Shown: positions 35,523 to 44,496 of the stretch, piece by piece
Numbering within the stretch: position 1 is the stretch's first letter
How the letters are laid out: the number at the start of each line of letters is the position of its first letter
From: Ferruginibacter sp.
GTDB taxonomy: Bacteria; Bacteroidota; Bacteroidia; Chitinophagales; Chitinophagaceae
DNA length: 64,000 bases
Direction: 5' to 3'
Assembly (NCBI GenBank): GCA_014379625.1
Contig: JACMLJ010000023.1
Coordinates: 32,274-96,273 of the forward strand
Translations under genes and position numbers: made by a program
The notes under the pieces: model-generated
What the model was told of the DNA's origin: nothing
Database searches by the model: none
The model's input: the letters and a program-made list of their open reading frames with translations, nothing else

Positions 35523-36218
35523 TCAATCAATCTGTTTAAATGCTGCAATATACTTATCAATATAAAATTTTTTTGATGTTGATTTGTATTGCATTACAAA
35601 CCGGGGATGCTCCAATGCAACTATTTTTTTGAAGAACTTTTCCCGCTCATTCACCAGGTGCAAAAACTTTTCATTCTTCCCTGTGCCAAAACAAAAACAA
35701 ATATCCCTGTTAATTCCAAAACCAATTTGCTTCCGGATGCTATCAATTATAAAATCATAAACTGCGTTTACCAGTTCCTTACTGTCGTAATAATTGTAAT
35801 TTATTTCTTTCCCCCGTACAGTTTGTGCTGTAAATCCCAGCGGGCAAACAGAATTGATATAAAAATGACTGTAAAACTTTTCTACCCCTCCATAAGTATC
35901 GATCATTTCATACACAAACACCGATGAAGGCTCATGTGTTTCCTTACCCCGGTATTGAAGATGGCATTTTTCTGTTAGTCTTTTTGTATCCGTAAAGGGG
36001 ATACCCGTAACTCCCCCACCAAACCTCCCCGGATTGATACCCAATATCAAATGGCGGGAACGGGTATCATTATAATATTTTTTATAAAAAGATGAAGACA
36101 ATGGAAGGATGTTTTCATTTTCCTTAAACGGATTCATCATACTGATCCCTTTGGGTAAATTACCTGCAAAACCCACTACCTTATTAAATGCAATTACCTT
36201 ATCCGCAAATGTTTTCAT
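35523..36218 (-). CDS. Uracil-DNA glycosylase superfamily protein, SMUG2-like
   Basis: 231 residues. The base-excision motif appears as LILGINPGRFGGGVTGIPFTD, and a second motif region is ALEHPRFVMQYKS. The central FYINSVCPLGF and CFCFGTGKNEKF match the SMUG2-like branch of the UDG superfamily found in Bacteroidota. The enzyme would remove uracil or oxidised pyrimidines from DNA. Monocistronic, on the minus strand. Identification rests on the GINPGRFGGG motif and overall length. Activity of individual members varies. Confidence 0.85.
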   Translation of the reverse strand: MKTFADKVIAFNKVVGFAGNLPKGISMMNPFKENENILPLSSSFYKKYYNDTRSRHLILGINPGRFGGGVTGIPFTDTKRLTEKCHLQYRGKETHEPSSVFVYEMIDTYGGVEKFYSHFYINSVCPLGFTAQTVRGKEINYNYYDSKELVNAVYDFIIDSIRKQIGFGINRDICFCFGTGKNEKFLHLVNEREKFFKKIVALEHPRFVMQYKSTSKKFYIDKYIAAFKQID

Positions 36219-36308
36219 AAGATTGGCGCCGATTGTTTTGCCGATGAATATGGTGCTGCATATTTATGCGGATAAGCTTGTTTTGAATTGGTGTGTCCAT
36301 AAAATTAA

Positions 36309-36339
36309 AAGAGGTGGCAACATAAAGTTACCACCTCTT
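36309..36339 (-). terminator. Rho-independent terminator after the Hsp20 gene
   Basis: The 9-bp stem AAGAGGTGG/CCACCTCTT extends by AAC/GTT past one mismatch, around an ATAAA loop. On the minus strand it is followed by TTAATTTT. It ends the gene at 36359. Confidence 0.75.
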
Positions 36340-36358
36340 CGCCATAGTTTTCGTCCGC

Positions 36359-36769
36359 TTAGTCAATAACTATTTCACGCTTTTCCGGTTGCTTGCCCGG
36401 TACCAGCGGAAGGCTTACCTGTAACACACCATCCACATATTTAGCGGAGATGTTTTCTGCATCAACAGACTCATCCAGGTCGAAGGTCCTCTCAAATCCG
36501 CCACGGCTGTATTCTCTTAATATCCAATCGGGACGGGGAAAACCATCCGGGGGAAGATAAGAGACCGTAAGCGTGGTACCTTTTACATCAAGGTGAAAAT
36601 GTTCCCTGATGCGGCCCGGGGCAAACACCAGCATTTCGAAGCTGCTGCCCGTTTTGAAAATGTTTACTGCGGCCCTTTGCATGGAACGGATAAGCAGCCC
36701 GCTTTTTCGCGGCTGTTCGCTGCTTCCGTAATAGTTGCCTTTTGCGGCACATGACTGGTTGTAGTGCAT
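36359..36769 (-). CDS. Hsp20/alpha-crystallin-type small heat-shock protein
   Basis: 136 residues with the alpha-crystallin beta-sandwich: FEMLVFAPGRIREHFHLDVKGTTLTVSYLPP, GGFERTFDLDESVDAENISAKYVDGVLQVSLPL, ending PEKREIVID. It is a holdase chaperone for unfolding proteins. The start is the ATG at 36769 (MHYNQSCAAKG). The frame is open further upstream but would translate the heptamer array at 36850-36933 and a hydrophobic stretch unlike any Hsp20. Followed by a clear terminator. Confidence 0.9.
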   Translation of the reverse strand: MHYNQSCAAKGNYYGSSEQPRKSGLLIRSMQRAAVNIFKTGSSFEMLVFAPGRIREHFHLDVKGTTLTVSYLPPDGFPRPDWILREYSRGGFERTFDLDESVDAENISAKYVDGVLQVSLPLVPGKQPEKREIVID

Positions 36770-36849
36770 GTTTGTGAATTTAAATGTTAAAAAAATTGTT
36801 ACTATAACGAAGACGAACCAGGAAAGCAAATATTTTAAAATGGGAGGAT

Positions 36850-36933
36850 GGATGGTAGATACTGGATGCTGGATGGCGGATACCGGATGGTGGATACCGG
36901 ATGGTGGATACTGGATGCAGGATACTGGATGAT
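36850..36933. repeat. Heptamer array GGATnnn, 12 units
   Basis: Twelve contiguous 7-mers from 36850: GGATGGT AGATACT, then ten more GGATnnn units such as GGATGGC, GGATACC and GGATGCA. It lies upstream of the Hsp20 gene. The same GGATACT word in opposite orientation forms the array at 61304-61333. Confidence 0.85.
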
Positions 36934-37130
36934 GGGCCTGTGGAAGTACGAGCAACAGCATGCGGCCATCTAATAAACGATATTTTTAAATTGGTGTGCA
37001 ACCTGATAAATAAACAGGCGGCTAAAATGGATAGGGCTATAAAAATAAATGTTTTGAAAAAGGCAAAATTGATTAATTTACTCCGTGATGTCAATGATGC
37101 AATACTCGCAGTAGTCCAAAAAAATAACGG

Positions 37131-37469
37131 ATGATTGATATAGAAACATTTAAAAATTTGGCACTGTCTTTCCCCGAAACTGTTGAATTGCCGCATTTTG
37201 AAAAAACATCCTTCAGAATTAAAAATAAAATTTTTGCCACCCTCGATACCAACTATCTAAAAGCCTGTCTGAAACTAACAGAAACAGATCAATCCGTTTT
37301 CTGCGCAATTGATAAAACAATCATCTACCCGGTGAACAATAAATGGGGTAAACAGGGATGGACCTTTGTAGAATTGCAACAAGTTAAAAAAACTATTTTG
37401 AAGGATATTTTATCAAAGGCTTATACATCTGTGGCACCAATGAAAATGAATGCCAAAAACAAATTGTAA
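37131..37469 (+). CDS. MmcQ/YjbR-family protein
   Basis: 112 residues of the MmcQ/YjbR (CyaY-like) fold, with the typical start FKNLALSFPETVELPHFEKTSFRIKNKIFATLD and the ending WGKQGWTFVELQQVKKTILKDILSKAYTSVAP. Some members have been proposed to bind DNA. Function is unsettled. An upstream reading frame (ATG at 37027, 35 codons) overlaps its start by ATGA and could be a small leader, but I could not support it. The DUF gene at 37485 follows on the same strand. Confidence 0.87.
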   Translation: MIDIETFKNLALSFPETVELPHFEKTSFRIKNKIFATLDTNYLKACLKLTETDQSVFCAIDKTIIYPVNNKWGKQGWTFVELQQVKKTILKDILSKAYTSVAPMKMNAKNKL

Positions 37470-37484
37470 CAATAACTCCTTTAT

Positions 37485-37898
37485 ATGAAAATAGCTAACG
37501 GAACAAAAGAAGACCCCTGGGTTTTAAAAACACCGCCGGGTTCATCAGAATTTACCATGTATAAAGACGAAAGCAAAACACCTCCAATATTGGTATGTAC
37601 AGTAGGTAAAACAGTTTTGCATTATAACTATAGCTGTCTTGCAGACTTGCATAAAATGTTGATAACACATGAAGACTGGATGGAACTGGGCAGTGCAGAT
37701 GAGCAGAAGCCTGCTAAAGAAGGAACGGTAGAAGCCTGGGGGCGTGACGCCGGCAATCCAAATGGTGGCTGGTACGGTTTAAAGAAGGGATTCCGGGGCC
37801 GGTTTGGAATGTACATTCCCCCATTGATGGAAGCATTGGGACTGGCCGAAGTAGAACACCAACCAAAAAATAACCGGATGAGGGCTATAAAAAATTAA
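37485..37898 (+). CDS. Conserved uncharacterised protein (NGTKEDPW... GRFGMYIPPLMEALG family)
   Basis: 137-residue soluble protein without signal or membrane segment. The conserved parts are NGTKEDPWVLKTPPGSSEF at the start, a middle VCTVGKTVLHYNYSCLADLH, and WYGLKKGFRGRFGMYIPPLMEALGLAEVEH near the end. I recognise this as a widespread domain of unknown function (possibly DUF6855; number uncertain). It follows the MmcQ/YjbR-like gene by 15 bases, so they may be co-transcribed. Confidence 0.75.
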   Translation: MKIANGTKEDPWVLKTPPGSSEFTMYKDESKTPPILVCTVGKTVLHYNYSCLADLHKMLITHEDWMELGSADEQKPAKEGTVEAWGRDAGNPNGGWYGLKKGFRGRFGMYIPPLMEALGLAEVEHQPKNNRMRAIKN

Positions 37899-38061
37899 TC
37901 CGCCGGTAAAAATTGATAAAAGCGCAAGGCTGCAAATGCTTCGTACCGATGCCCAATGAGTCCAACGCACACGTGTGCGACGCCGCTGAAGCCTATTAAT
38001 AGTAACTCAGCCCGGTCCATAAAAAATCGAACTCAATTTTTGACCTTACTAAACAAAAATT

Positions 38062-39180
38062 TTACGACCGCTTACGATAGTTCCATATTGCCCAGCTATT
38101 GAAAACCACCGCCAGCCCAAGCACCGATAACAGGTGATATTTTATAGCTGCAAATCCGCTGCCTTTTAGAACGATCATTCGCATTACTTCTATAAAATAA
38201 GCAACAGGGTTTATTTTCGTGATCCATTTTGCCCATTCCGGCATGCTATCGATGGAGGTATACAAGCCGCCCAGCAACATGAAGATCATCATTACAAAAA
38301 AGCCTACAAATGTAGCCTGGGTTTGCGTTTCAGCAAAAGTTGATATCAGCAGGCCAACGCCCAGCAATGCCAGCAGGAAAACCATAGCGAAAAGGTAGAT
38401 CAAACCGATATTTCCTATTGAAACAATCTGGTAGAAAAACCGGGATACCAATAATCCGATAGTAAGTGTAACCAAACCCATGATCCAAAACGGGATCAGC
38501 TTCCCTAAAATAAAGGTAGATTTTGCAATGGGGGAAACATTGATTTGTTCAATAGTGCCGATCTCTTTCTCCTGCACAATATTTAAAGCTGACAGAAAAG
38601 TTCCAATCATGGTAAGCAGGGTCACTAATATACCGGGTACCATAAAATCCTTATAATTCATGGTGGGGTTGTACCAGTTGGAGGAAGTTATCTCAATAGC
38701 AGGGATTGCATTAAATGAAGGAAAAGTCATCCACTCCACCTGTATCTCCTGGTTAAAATCCCGGATGATATTAACCGCATATGCTCCGCCCAGGTTCGCC
38801 TTGGTTCCGTTAACCGCATTTACCGCCAGCAGCATTTTACTTTTATTTTCCTTTACCAGTTCTTTCTCAAATCCGGGGGGGATTTCAATAATGAGATCAG
38901 CCTTATCAGATTCGATGGCTTCCATCGCTTTATTATAAGATGGCGAATAATCCGTTAACTTAAAATAACCGGTTGATGTAATTTTTGAAATGAATTTTTT
39001 GGAATAAGAAGAATGGTCATGGTCAACAATGCTGAGTAACACATTCTTTACTTCATAATTGGCAGCAAATGGAAATACCAGCAACTGTATAAACGGCATC
39101 ACCAGCACCGATCGCAAAATAGCGGGGTTGCGAAACACCTGCCTGAATTCTTTTTCCAATAAAAATAATAACTGGTTCAT
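38062..39180 (-). CDS. ABC-2 type transporter permease (YbhR/YbhS-like), second subunit
   Basis: 372-residue inner-membrane permease: one N-terminal helix (RSVLVMPFIQLLVFPFAANYEV), a large periplasmic domain, then five helices including DFMVPGILVTLLTMIGTFLSALNIVQEKEIGTIEQINVSP, the EKExGT coupling motif of ABC-2 permeases. It overlaps the preceding permease gene by four bases (ATGA), so the two form the heterodimeric channel of the efflux pump encoded by the 38062-45108 operon. It is the last gene of that operon. Confidence 0.9.
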   Translation of the reverse strand: MNQLLFLLEKEFRQVFRNPAILRSVLVMPFIQLLVFPFAANYEVKNVLLSIVDHDHSSYSKKFISKITSTGYFKLTDYSPSYNKAMEAIESDKADLIIEIPPGFEKELVKENKSKMLLAVNAVNGTKANLGGAYAVNIIRDFNQEIQVEWMTFPSFNAIPAIEITSSNWYNPTMNYKDFMVPGILVTLLTMIGTFLSALNIVQEKEIGTIEQINVSPIAKSTFILGKLIPFWIMGLVTLTIGLLVSRFFYQIVSIGNIGLIYLFAMVFLLALLGVGLLISTFAETQTQATFVGFFVMMIFMLLGGLYTSIDSMPEWAKWITKINPVAYFIEVMRMIVLKGSGFAAIKYHLLSVLGLAVVFNSWAIWNYRKRS

Positions 39181-40283
39181 GCCAGCCGGGTTTTAAATTT
39201 TGTAATACTGACAGCCAGGAAGAACAATGCCATTCCAAATAGTATCAGCGTTTCCTTCCATACCATTTTAAATCCCAACCCTTTAATCATAACATTTTTT
39301 ACAATAATAAAAAACCATTTGGAAGGCACAAGGTTCGACACAACCTGCAATGGCCTGGGCATACTTTCAATAGGAAACATAAAACCACCGAGCAACAAAG
39401 TTGGCAATAACAATCCCATCAGGGAGATCATTAACGCGGTTTGTTGAGAATTGGTAACATTGGAGATGAGTAAGCCAAGGGAAACCGAGGTGGTAATAAA
39501 AAGCAGCGCCTCCGCCATTAACAATAACAAACTTCCCTTAATGGGAACCTCCAGTAAACTAACACTCACAATCAGGATGGTAGTAACATTTACCAATGAT
39601 AAAAACATGTAGGGAATTGCTTTGCTTAAAATGAATAGGAATGGTTTTAATGGCGATACCAGCAAAACCTCCATAGTATTAATTTCTTTTTCCCGAACAA
39701 TCGCCACAGAAGTCATCATGGCGGAGATCAGTATTAGTATCATGGCCATAACACCGGGCACAAAATTATAGGCACCTTTTAATTGAGGGTTGTATAACAT
39801 CCGTATCTGCGGTGTGATGAGATAGGGTGTTTGCACCAACAGGTTTAAATCACTTTGATAATCCCTGACAATACTCGCAGCATAATTTGTTATGGTAGTA
39901 GCAGTATTTGGATCAGTTGCATCTGCGATCAACTGCAACTGTGCATGATTATTATGTAATAAGGCAGCCCGGAAGCCGGGTTGAAAAACCACCACCAGCC
40001 TGATCTTTCCGGTTTTGAATGCTGTTTCAATTTCGCCCTGTGTATGTAAATAACGTGCTGCATTAAAATAGCGGCTGGCATCCAAACGCCTGATAATCTC
40101 ACCGCTTGCGCCATCTTTGGCATTATCCAGTATGGCGATATCAGAATCTTTTATTTCATTGGTGAGGGCAAATCCAAATAAAATGATCTGAACAATGGGC
40201 ATGAAGATAATAATCAGCAAAGATTTTCTGTCACGAAAAATATGGTAAAATTCTTTTTGCACAAAAATTATGAATTGTTTCAT
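39177..40283 (-). CDS. ABC-2 type transporter permease (YbhR/YbhS-like), first subunit
   Basis: 368 residues, same layout as the next gene: helix at SLLIIIFMPIVQIILFGFAL, periplasmic domain of about 140 residues, and a C-terminal five-helix bundle with FVPGVMAMILILISAMMTSVAIVREKEINTMEVLLVSPLKPFLF. The VREKExxTMExLLVSPL coupling helix is the hallmark of the YhhJ/YbhR group. It is translated just ahead of its partner permease with a 4-base overlap. It lies 102 bases after the second ATPase gene, all on the minus strand. Confidence 0.9.
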   Translation of the reverse strand: MKQFIIFVQKEFYHIFRDRKSLLIIIFMPIVQIILFGFALTNEIKDSDIAILDNAKDGASGEIIRRLDASRYFNAARYLHTQGEIETAFKTGKIRLVVVFQPGFRAALLHNNHAQLQLIADATDPNTATTITNYAASIVRDYQSDLNLLVQTPYLITPQIRMLYNPQLKGAYNFVPGVMAMILILISAMMTSVAIVREKEINTMEVLLVSPLKPFLFILSKAIPYMFLSLVNVTTILIVSVSLLEVPIKGSLLLLMAEALLFITTSVSLGLLISNVTNSQQTALMISLMGLLLPTLLLGGFMFPIESMPRPLQVVSNLVPSKWFFIIVKNVMIKGLGFKMVWKETLILFGMALFFLAVSITKFKTRLA

Positions 40284-40385
40284 TATAGTTTCGTTTTAAT
40301 ACACAATTTTTTTCAACGAATTCAACAAATTTTTACAGCTCATTTTCTTAATAGGTGTAGTTCGTGTTTTACAATATGTATTAAA

Positions 40386-41129
40386 TTAATCCCCTGCCCT
40401 CTTCGCGCCTCTGGCCAGTTGCAAAAACACTTCATCCATAGAAAGCGCATTAAATGATTGTTTTAGTTTCCGGGGTGTGTCCAAAGCTTCAATTTTCCCA
40501 TCCACCATAATCGATACCCTGTTACAATATTCTGCCTCATCCATATAGTGCGTAGTCACAAAAACTGTAATACCCCTTTCGGCCGCCTGGAATATGAGGT
40601 TCCAGAATTCACGGCGGGTAATCGGGTCTACCCCGCCTGTCGGCTCATCCAAAAAAACAACCTTTGGTTCGTGAAAAACAGCTACTGAAAATGCCAGTTT
40701 CTGCTTCCAGCCCAACGGCAATGATTTTACCAGCATGTTGGCCTCTGATAAAAGATTCAATTGTTTTAACAAGGGGCCCGTTTTTTCTTTGATCAACCGG
40801 CGGCTCATGCCATAAATACCGGCATAAAAACGAATATTTTCTTTTACGGTAAGGTCTTCATACAACGAAAATTTCTGGCTCATATAGCCGATATTTTGTT
40901 TGATCAGTTCTGTTTGTTTGAACACATCGAAACCTGCTACAGTGGCCGACCCGGAGGAAGGTAACAGCAAGCCGCAAAACATTCGTATAGCCGTGGTTTT
41001 ACCGGCGCCATTGGCACCTAAAAATCCAAATATCTCGCCTTTCTTTACTTCAAAAGAAATTTCGTTGGTGGCTGTAAAATCGCCAAATCTTTTTGTTAGC
41101 TTATTTGCAATTATAACCGGCTCATTCAT
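40386..41129 (-). CDS. ABC transporter ATP-binding protein, equivalent to YbhF NBD2
   Basis: 247 residues. Walker A GFLGANGAGKTTAIRM, Q-loop YMSQKFSLYEDLTV, Walker B VVFLDEPTGGVDP and H-loop FVTTHYMDEAEYCNRV are intact. The signature is LPLGWKQKLAF instead of LSGGxxQ. This LPLG form matches the second ATPase half of E. coli YbhF. It would pair with the ATPase encoded just upstream (41137), giving one canonical and one degenerate ATP site. Energises export through the two ABC-2 permeases downstream. Confidence 0.92.
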   Translation of the reverse strand: MNEPVIIANKLTKRFGDFTATNEISFEVKKGEIFGFLGANGAGKTTAIRMFCGLLLPSSGSATVAGFDVFKQTELIKQNIGYMSQKFSLYEDLTVKENIRFYAGIYGMSRRLIKEKTGPLLKQLNLLSEANMLVKSLPLGWKQKLAFSVAVFHEPKVVFLDEPTGGVDPITRREFWNLIFQAAERGITVFVTTHYMDEAEYCNRVSIMVDGKIEALDTPRKLKQSFNALSMDEVFLQLARGAKRAGD

Positions 41130-41136
41130 TATTATG

Positions 41137-42066
41137 TTATTTACCTGTGCTACTCATTAATTCAATAAAACAATCTTCAATATTTGGCAAGGCGACCTGT
41201 AATTCAATTTCCCGGTGCGATAAATACTGCAGGTAACTCATTATCTCGTCCCTTTCAACACCGTTGTTTTTCAATACCAGGTGATGGAACTCTCCGAATG
41301 CATAACATTTTTCGGTATTGCTGTACTGCTGCAAGTCATTGAGCAGGCGATACATTTCTGCAGAGCGTACTGACCACATAGTTTTTGTAAATTTTTTGAT
41401 GATATTCCGGGGAGAATCAATACTCATAATTTTACCTGACTGCATTAAGGCTACCCGGTCGCACAATGCAGCTTCATCCATATAAGGCGTGGAAACCAAA
41501 ATGCTGATGCCCTGCTGTTTGAGGGCTTTCAGCATTTCCCAGAATTCCTTTCTGGATACTGCGTCTACTCCCGTGGTGGGTTCGTCCAAAAACAAAACCG
41601 ACGGGCGATGGATCAAAGCACAACACAAGGCCAGTTTCTGCTTCATGCCACCTGATAATTTACCTGCCCTTCTGTCCTTAAATGGTTCTATCTGTATATA
41701 GATGTCTTTGATCAGTTCGTAATTTGCAGCAATGCTGGTATTAAAAATAGTGGCAAAGAACCGGAGGTTTTCTTCCACCGACAAATCCTGGTATAATGAA
41801 AATTTCCCGGGCATATAACCAACCCTGTTGCGTATTGCTTTGTATTGCTTTACCACATCAAAACCATCTACGGTGGCATCACCGCTATCCGCCAGCAGCA
41901 AGGTGGTCAGTATCCTGAAAAGGGAAGTTTTACCTGCTCCGTCCGGACCGATCACACCAAACAATTCGCCCTTTGATACATCTAATGAGATATCGTCCAA
42001 CGCGTGTACCGGAGCCTTTTTAGAGCCGTATTTTTTTACAATATGTGCAACTGTTACTGCATTCAT
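41137..42066 (-). CDS. ABC transporter ATP-binding protein, equivalent to YbhF NBD1
   Basis: 309 residues from the ATG at 42066 (MNAVTVAHIVKKYG); the ATG at 42132 would overlap the preceding gene. Walker A GVIGPDGAGKTSLFRI has the GPDGAGKT form of YbhF NBD1. Signature LSGGMKQKLALCC and Walker B LFLDEPTTGVD are canonical, but the switch histidine is lost (VSTPYMDEA, Pro for His). An extra 80-residue C-terminal domain follows the ATPase. Eight bases separate its stop from the next ATPase gene. Together they replace the single fused YbhF polypeptide. Confidence 0.9.
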   Translation of the reverse strand: MNAVTVAHIVKKYGSKKAPVHALDDISLDVSKGELFGVIGPDGAGKTSLFRILTTLLLADSGDATVDGFDVVKQYKAIRNRVGYMPGKFSLYQDLSVEENLRFFATIFNTSIAANYELIKDIYIQIEPFKDRRAGKLSGGMKQKLALCCALIHRPSVLFLDEPTTGVDAVSRKEFWEMLKALKQQGISILVSTPYMDEAALCDRVALMQSGKIMSIDSPRNIIKKFTKTMWSVRSAEMYRLLNDLQQYSNTEKCYAFGEFHHLVLKNNGVERDEIMSYLQYLSHREIELQVALPNIEDCFIELMSSTGK

Positions 42067-42109
42067 GTTTGTGAAGGTTAAAAGTTGACAGGATCGTGTA
42101 CCCGACCAA

Positions 42110-43093
42110 TCAACCAAACACCACTTCACCATACATCCCGATCTTCAGGTACCCGTCATTTTTTACATTGATTTTTATCGCATATACCAGGTTGGCCCTT
42201 TCTTCTTTGGTTTGTATGGTTTTGGGGGTGAACTCAGCTTTGTCTGAAATCCAGGTAATGGTTCCCGTTAACTCCCTGTATTTTCCCTTTCCATCGTCTA
42301 CCAATACTTTAACAGCCTGGTTCAATTTTACCTGTGCAAGTTGGTCACCGGTAATGTATGCACGCAATTTCATGATTGACAGGTCCGCGATTTTATAAAT
42401 GGCCTTGCCGGTGCTGGTGTATTCACTTTCATCCGCATACTTTGTGAGTACGGTACCGGTTACAGGATTCACGATCTTTGCTTTATTCAACTGGTCTTCT
42501 ATCTGGGCCACTTTCTTTTCCATGGGATTTTTTTCGCTTAGTATGCCCCTGTTTTGTATAGCCACCGACCGGCGCTGCGAACTGACCTGGCTTTGTAAAA
42601 CCCCTAACTGGCTTTTAGATGCCAGTATCTGCTCCTGTAAAACATTCACCTGCCCGGAAATATCATCCAATTGCTTTGCGGGTGACGCATCAGCGGCTAC
42701 CAGGTTCTTATAACGCTGCTGTTCTTTTTGAAGGGTTTTTAATTGCTCATCCTGCACCGCGATCATTTTTGTTTGCGCCGCCATCTGTGCTTGTAAAATG
42801 CTGATCTGCGGGGAAGGATCATTTGTTTTTTGCATTAAGGCATCAACTGAAGAAGATGCCTGCTCTTTCTGCAGTTCAATAGCGGATGGGTCAATATTTC
42901 CCACCACAGCATCCTTTATCAGTGTTGCCCCCTCCTCCACAGCCAGGTGAAGTATTTTACCAGTGGCTTCTGCAGAAACAATAATTTCATCTGCTTCAAA
43001 AGTGCCGGTTGCATCATAGCCCTTATTACTATCATTGCAGGAGCAAAGCACGATAACTGAAAGCGGAATAAAAAGTTTAATAGCTGATGTCAT
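42110..43093 (-). CDS. HlyD/YbhG-type membrane fusion protein (lipoprotein)
   Basis: 327-residue periplasmic adaptor. Lipoprotein signal (FIPLSVIVLCSCNDSN), barrel-sandwich lipoyl halves (GTFEADEIIVSAEATGKILHLAVEEGATL and KIVNPVTGTVLTKYADESEYTSTGKAIYKIADLS) enclosing a coiled-coil hairpin (DEQLKTLQKEQQRYKNLV, DDISGQVNVLQEQILASKSQL), then a beta-barrel domain ending LKIGMYGEVVFG. It links the ABC-2 permease to the TolC-type channel encoded just before it. Confidence 0.92.
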   Translation of the reverse strand: MTSAIKLFIPLSVIVLCSCNDSNKGYDATGTFEADEIIVSAEATGKILHLAVEEGATLIKDAVVGNIDPSAIELQKEQASSSVDALMQKTNDPSPQISILQAQMAAQTKMIAVQDEQLKTLQKEQQRYKNLVAADASPAKQLDDISGQVNVLQEQILASKSQLGVLQSQVSSQRRSVAIQNRGILSEKNPMEKKVAQIEDQLNKAKIVNPVTGTVLTKYADESEYTSTGKAIYKIADLSIMKLRAYITGDQLAQVKLNQAVKVLVDDGKGKYRELTGTITWISDKAEFTPKTIQTKEERANLVYAIKINVKNDGYLKIGMYGEVVFG

Positions 43094-43125
43094 GTTGATA
43101 ACTGATTACTTTTTTGTAATATTGA

Positions 43126-44400
43126 TTAATCGCCCATAAGGACCTTATAATTGTACTGCGCCTGCAGTAGCGCTACTTCGTGTAATTTTTGATTGAGTAA
43201 TGCCTGGTTTTCTGCATTCAGTTCCGCGATGTAATCGGTTGTTGTAATAATGCCATTGGAAAGTTTAACGAAGGCATTCTCTTTTATCCTTTTTCGTAAT
43301 GTTATGATCGCCGAGTCGGTAATCACAAGGCGTTGGTATTTATCAATTTCATTTTTTTGCCTGGTCAATAACTGTTGGTTATTTTTCAGGAAATTTTCTT
43401 TTTGTTTACTTGTCACCTGCTCCCGCAACTTTAAAACAGCCATATCTTTTTTTTGCGTAATCCGGCTCATTACTGGAATAGTCAATTTTAAACCGGTAAT
43501 ATAAAACCATTGAAATTCGTTTTTCAATTGATTTAAACCTGGCTTGCCATAACCGCCGTTGGCAAAAAAGGAGACCCGGGGATTTGATTTTGCACTGATC
43601 AGTTTTGCCTGCAACTGCAAACTTTGCTGTTGAAAATCAAATAGCTTTAATTCCGGCCGGGCAATCAATAATACATCCCTTAGATTATTGGAACTAACCG
43701 GAGCGGCAAGCAGGATATGCTCATCAATATTGGCGCCTGTAAGGATAGCTAAGTTTTGGATCGACTGTTTTTTAACCGAGCCGAATTCAATCACCTGCTG
43801 CTCTGTTCTCAATAATTCAGCATTTAGCAGGTCTTCATTACTTTTTGTAGCAAGTCCATTCAAAACCTGCGTCGCTACGGTTTTAATACTGTTGTTCAGG
43901 TCAAGTTTCACAAGGTTCATTAACTGTATATTTTTCTCCATCAGTAAAACAGTAAAATAATAAGTATTAATGGCTGACCTGAGTTGATACAGATCTACTT
44001 CCACTTGCTGCGCTTCCGTTGCTGTATTGATTCTTTGCAGTTTTCTTTGCCCTGCAATTACACCCCCGTCATAAACAGGCTGAACCAATTCCAGTGTACC
44101 TTTATACTGGTCCTTATCCAATTCTTCAATGGTTACATTCGGAATTTTGACTGGCAATGATGTTACGGCAGACTGGTAGGTGGCCTGTGCATTGATATCC
44201 AACTGGGGCAACCATTGGAGGTTTAAATTCCGTTCTGCCAATTTGCCCGCAGCAATAGTCAATACTTTTTGCTGATACATCGGCGAACTGTTAATCGCCA
44301 GGCGATAACACTGCTCGATGGTAAGAGTGGTCAATTGCTGTGCCTTCGTTATTTGACTGGTAAATAAAAAAACAATGGAAAGAAGTACTATCCGGGTCAT
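43126..44400 (-). CDS. TolC-family outer membrane efflux protein
   Basis: 424 residues with a signal peptide (IVLLSIVFLFTSQITKAQ) and two OEP repeats: long helices (LTIEQCYRLAINSSPMYQQKVLTIAAGKLAERNLNLQWLPQLDINAQ; the second begins LRDVLLIARPELKLFDFQQQSL) with beta-hairpins. It forms the trimeric exit duct for the pump. First structural gene after tetR (84 bases) and 32 bases before the adaptor gene. The upstream sequence lacks a copy of the operator found before tetR, so it is probably read from the tetR promoter. Confidence 0.92.
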   Translation of the reverse strand: MTRIVLLSIVFLFTSQITKAQQLTTLTIEQCYRLAINSSPMYQQKVLTIAAGKLAERNLNLQWLPQLDINAQATYQSAVTSLPVKIPNVTIEELDKDQYKGTLELVQPVYDGGVIAGQRKLQRINTATEAQQVEVDLYQLRSAINTYYFTVLLMEKNIQLMNLVKLDLNNSIKTVATQVLNGLATKSNEDLLNAELLRTEQQVIEFGSVKKQSIQNLAILTGANIDEHILLAAPVSSNNLRDVLLIARPELKLFDFQQQSLQLQAKLISAKSNPRVSFFANGGYGKPGLNQLKNEFQWFYITGLKLTIPVMSRITQKKDMAVLKLREQVTSKQKENFLKNNQQLLTRQKNEIDKYQRLVITDSAIITLRKRIKENAFVKLSNGIITTTDYIAELNAENQALLNQKLHEVALLQAQYNYKVLMGD

Positions 44401-44464
44401 AATTAATTGTATTTATTTTTACATTGTAAATAATACATCATAGTAACTATTTGCGCCTGCTTTA

Positions 44465-44496
44465 ATTTTCACATTTTCGCATTGTCAAATTTTGTC
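44465..44496. repeat. Octamer array, 4 units
   Basis: ATTTTCAC ATTTTCGC ATTGTCAA ATTTTGTC with an 8-bp period, running across the stop codon of the tetR gene. Its complement resembles the array at 60888-60919. Confidence 0.65.

Noticed and set aside
36850..36933. CRISPR array
   Set aside because: Units are 7 bp without unique spacers, and there are no cas genes in the window.
36770..36961. N-terminal extension of the Hsp20 gene
   Set aside because: It would translate the heptamer array and a hydrophobic stretch foreign to Hsp20 proteins.
36901..37134. 77-codon plus frame overlapping the MmcQ start by ATGA
   Set aside because: The first third is heptamer repeat. The remaining 35 codons might be a leader peptide but nothing supports it.
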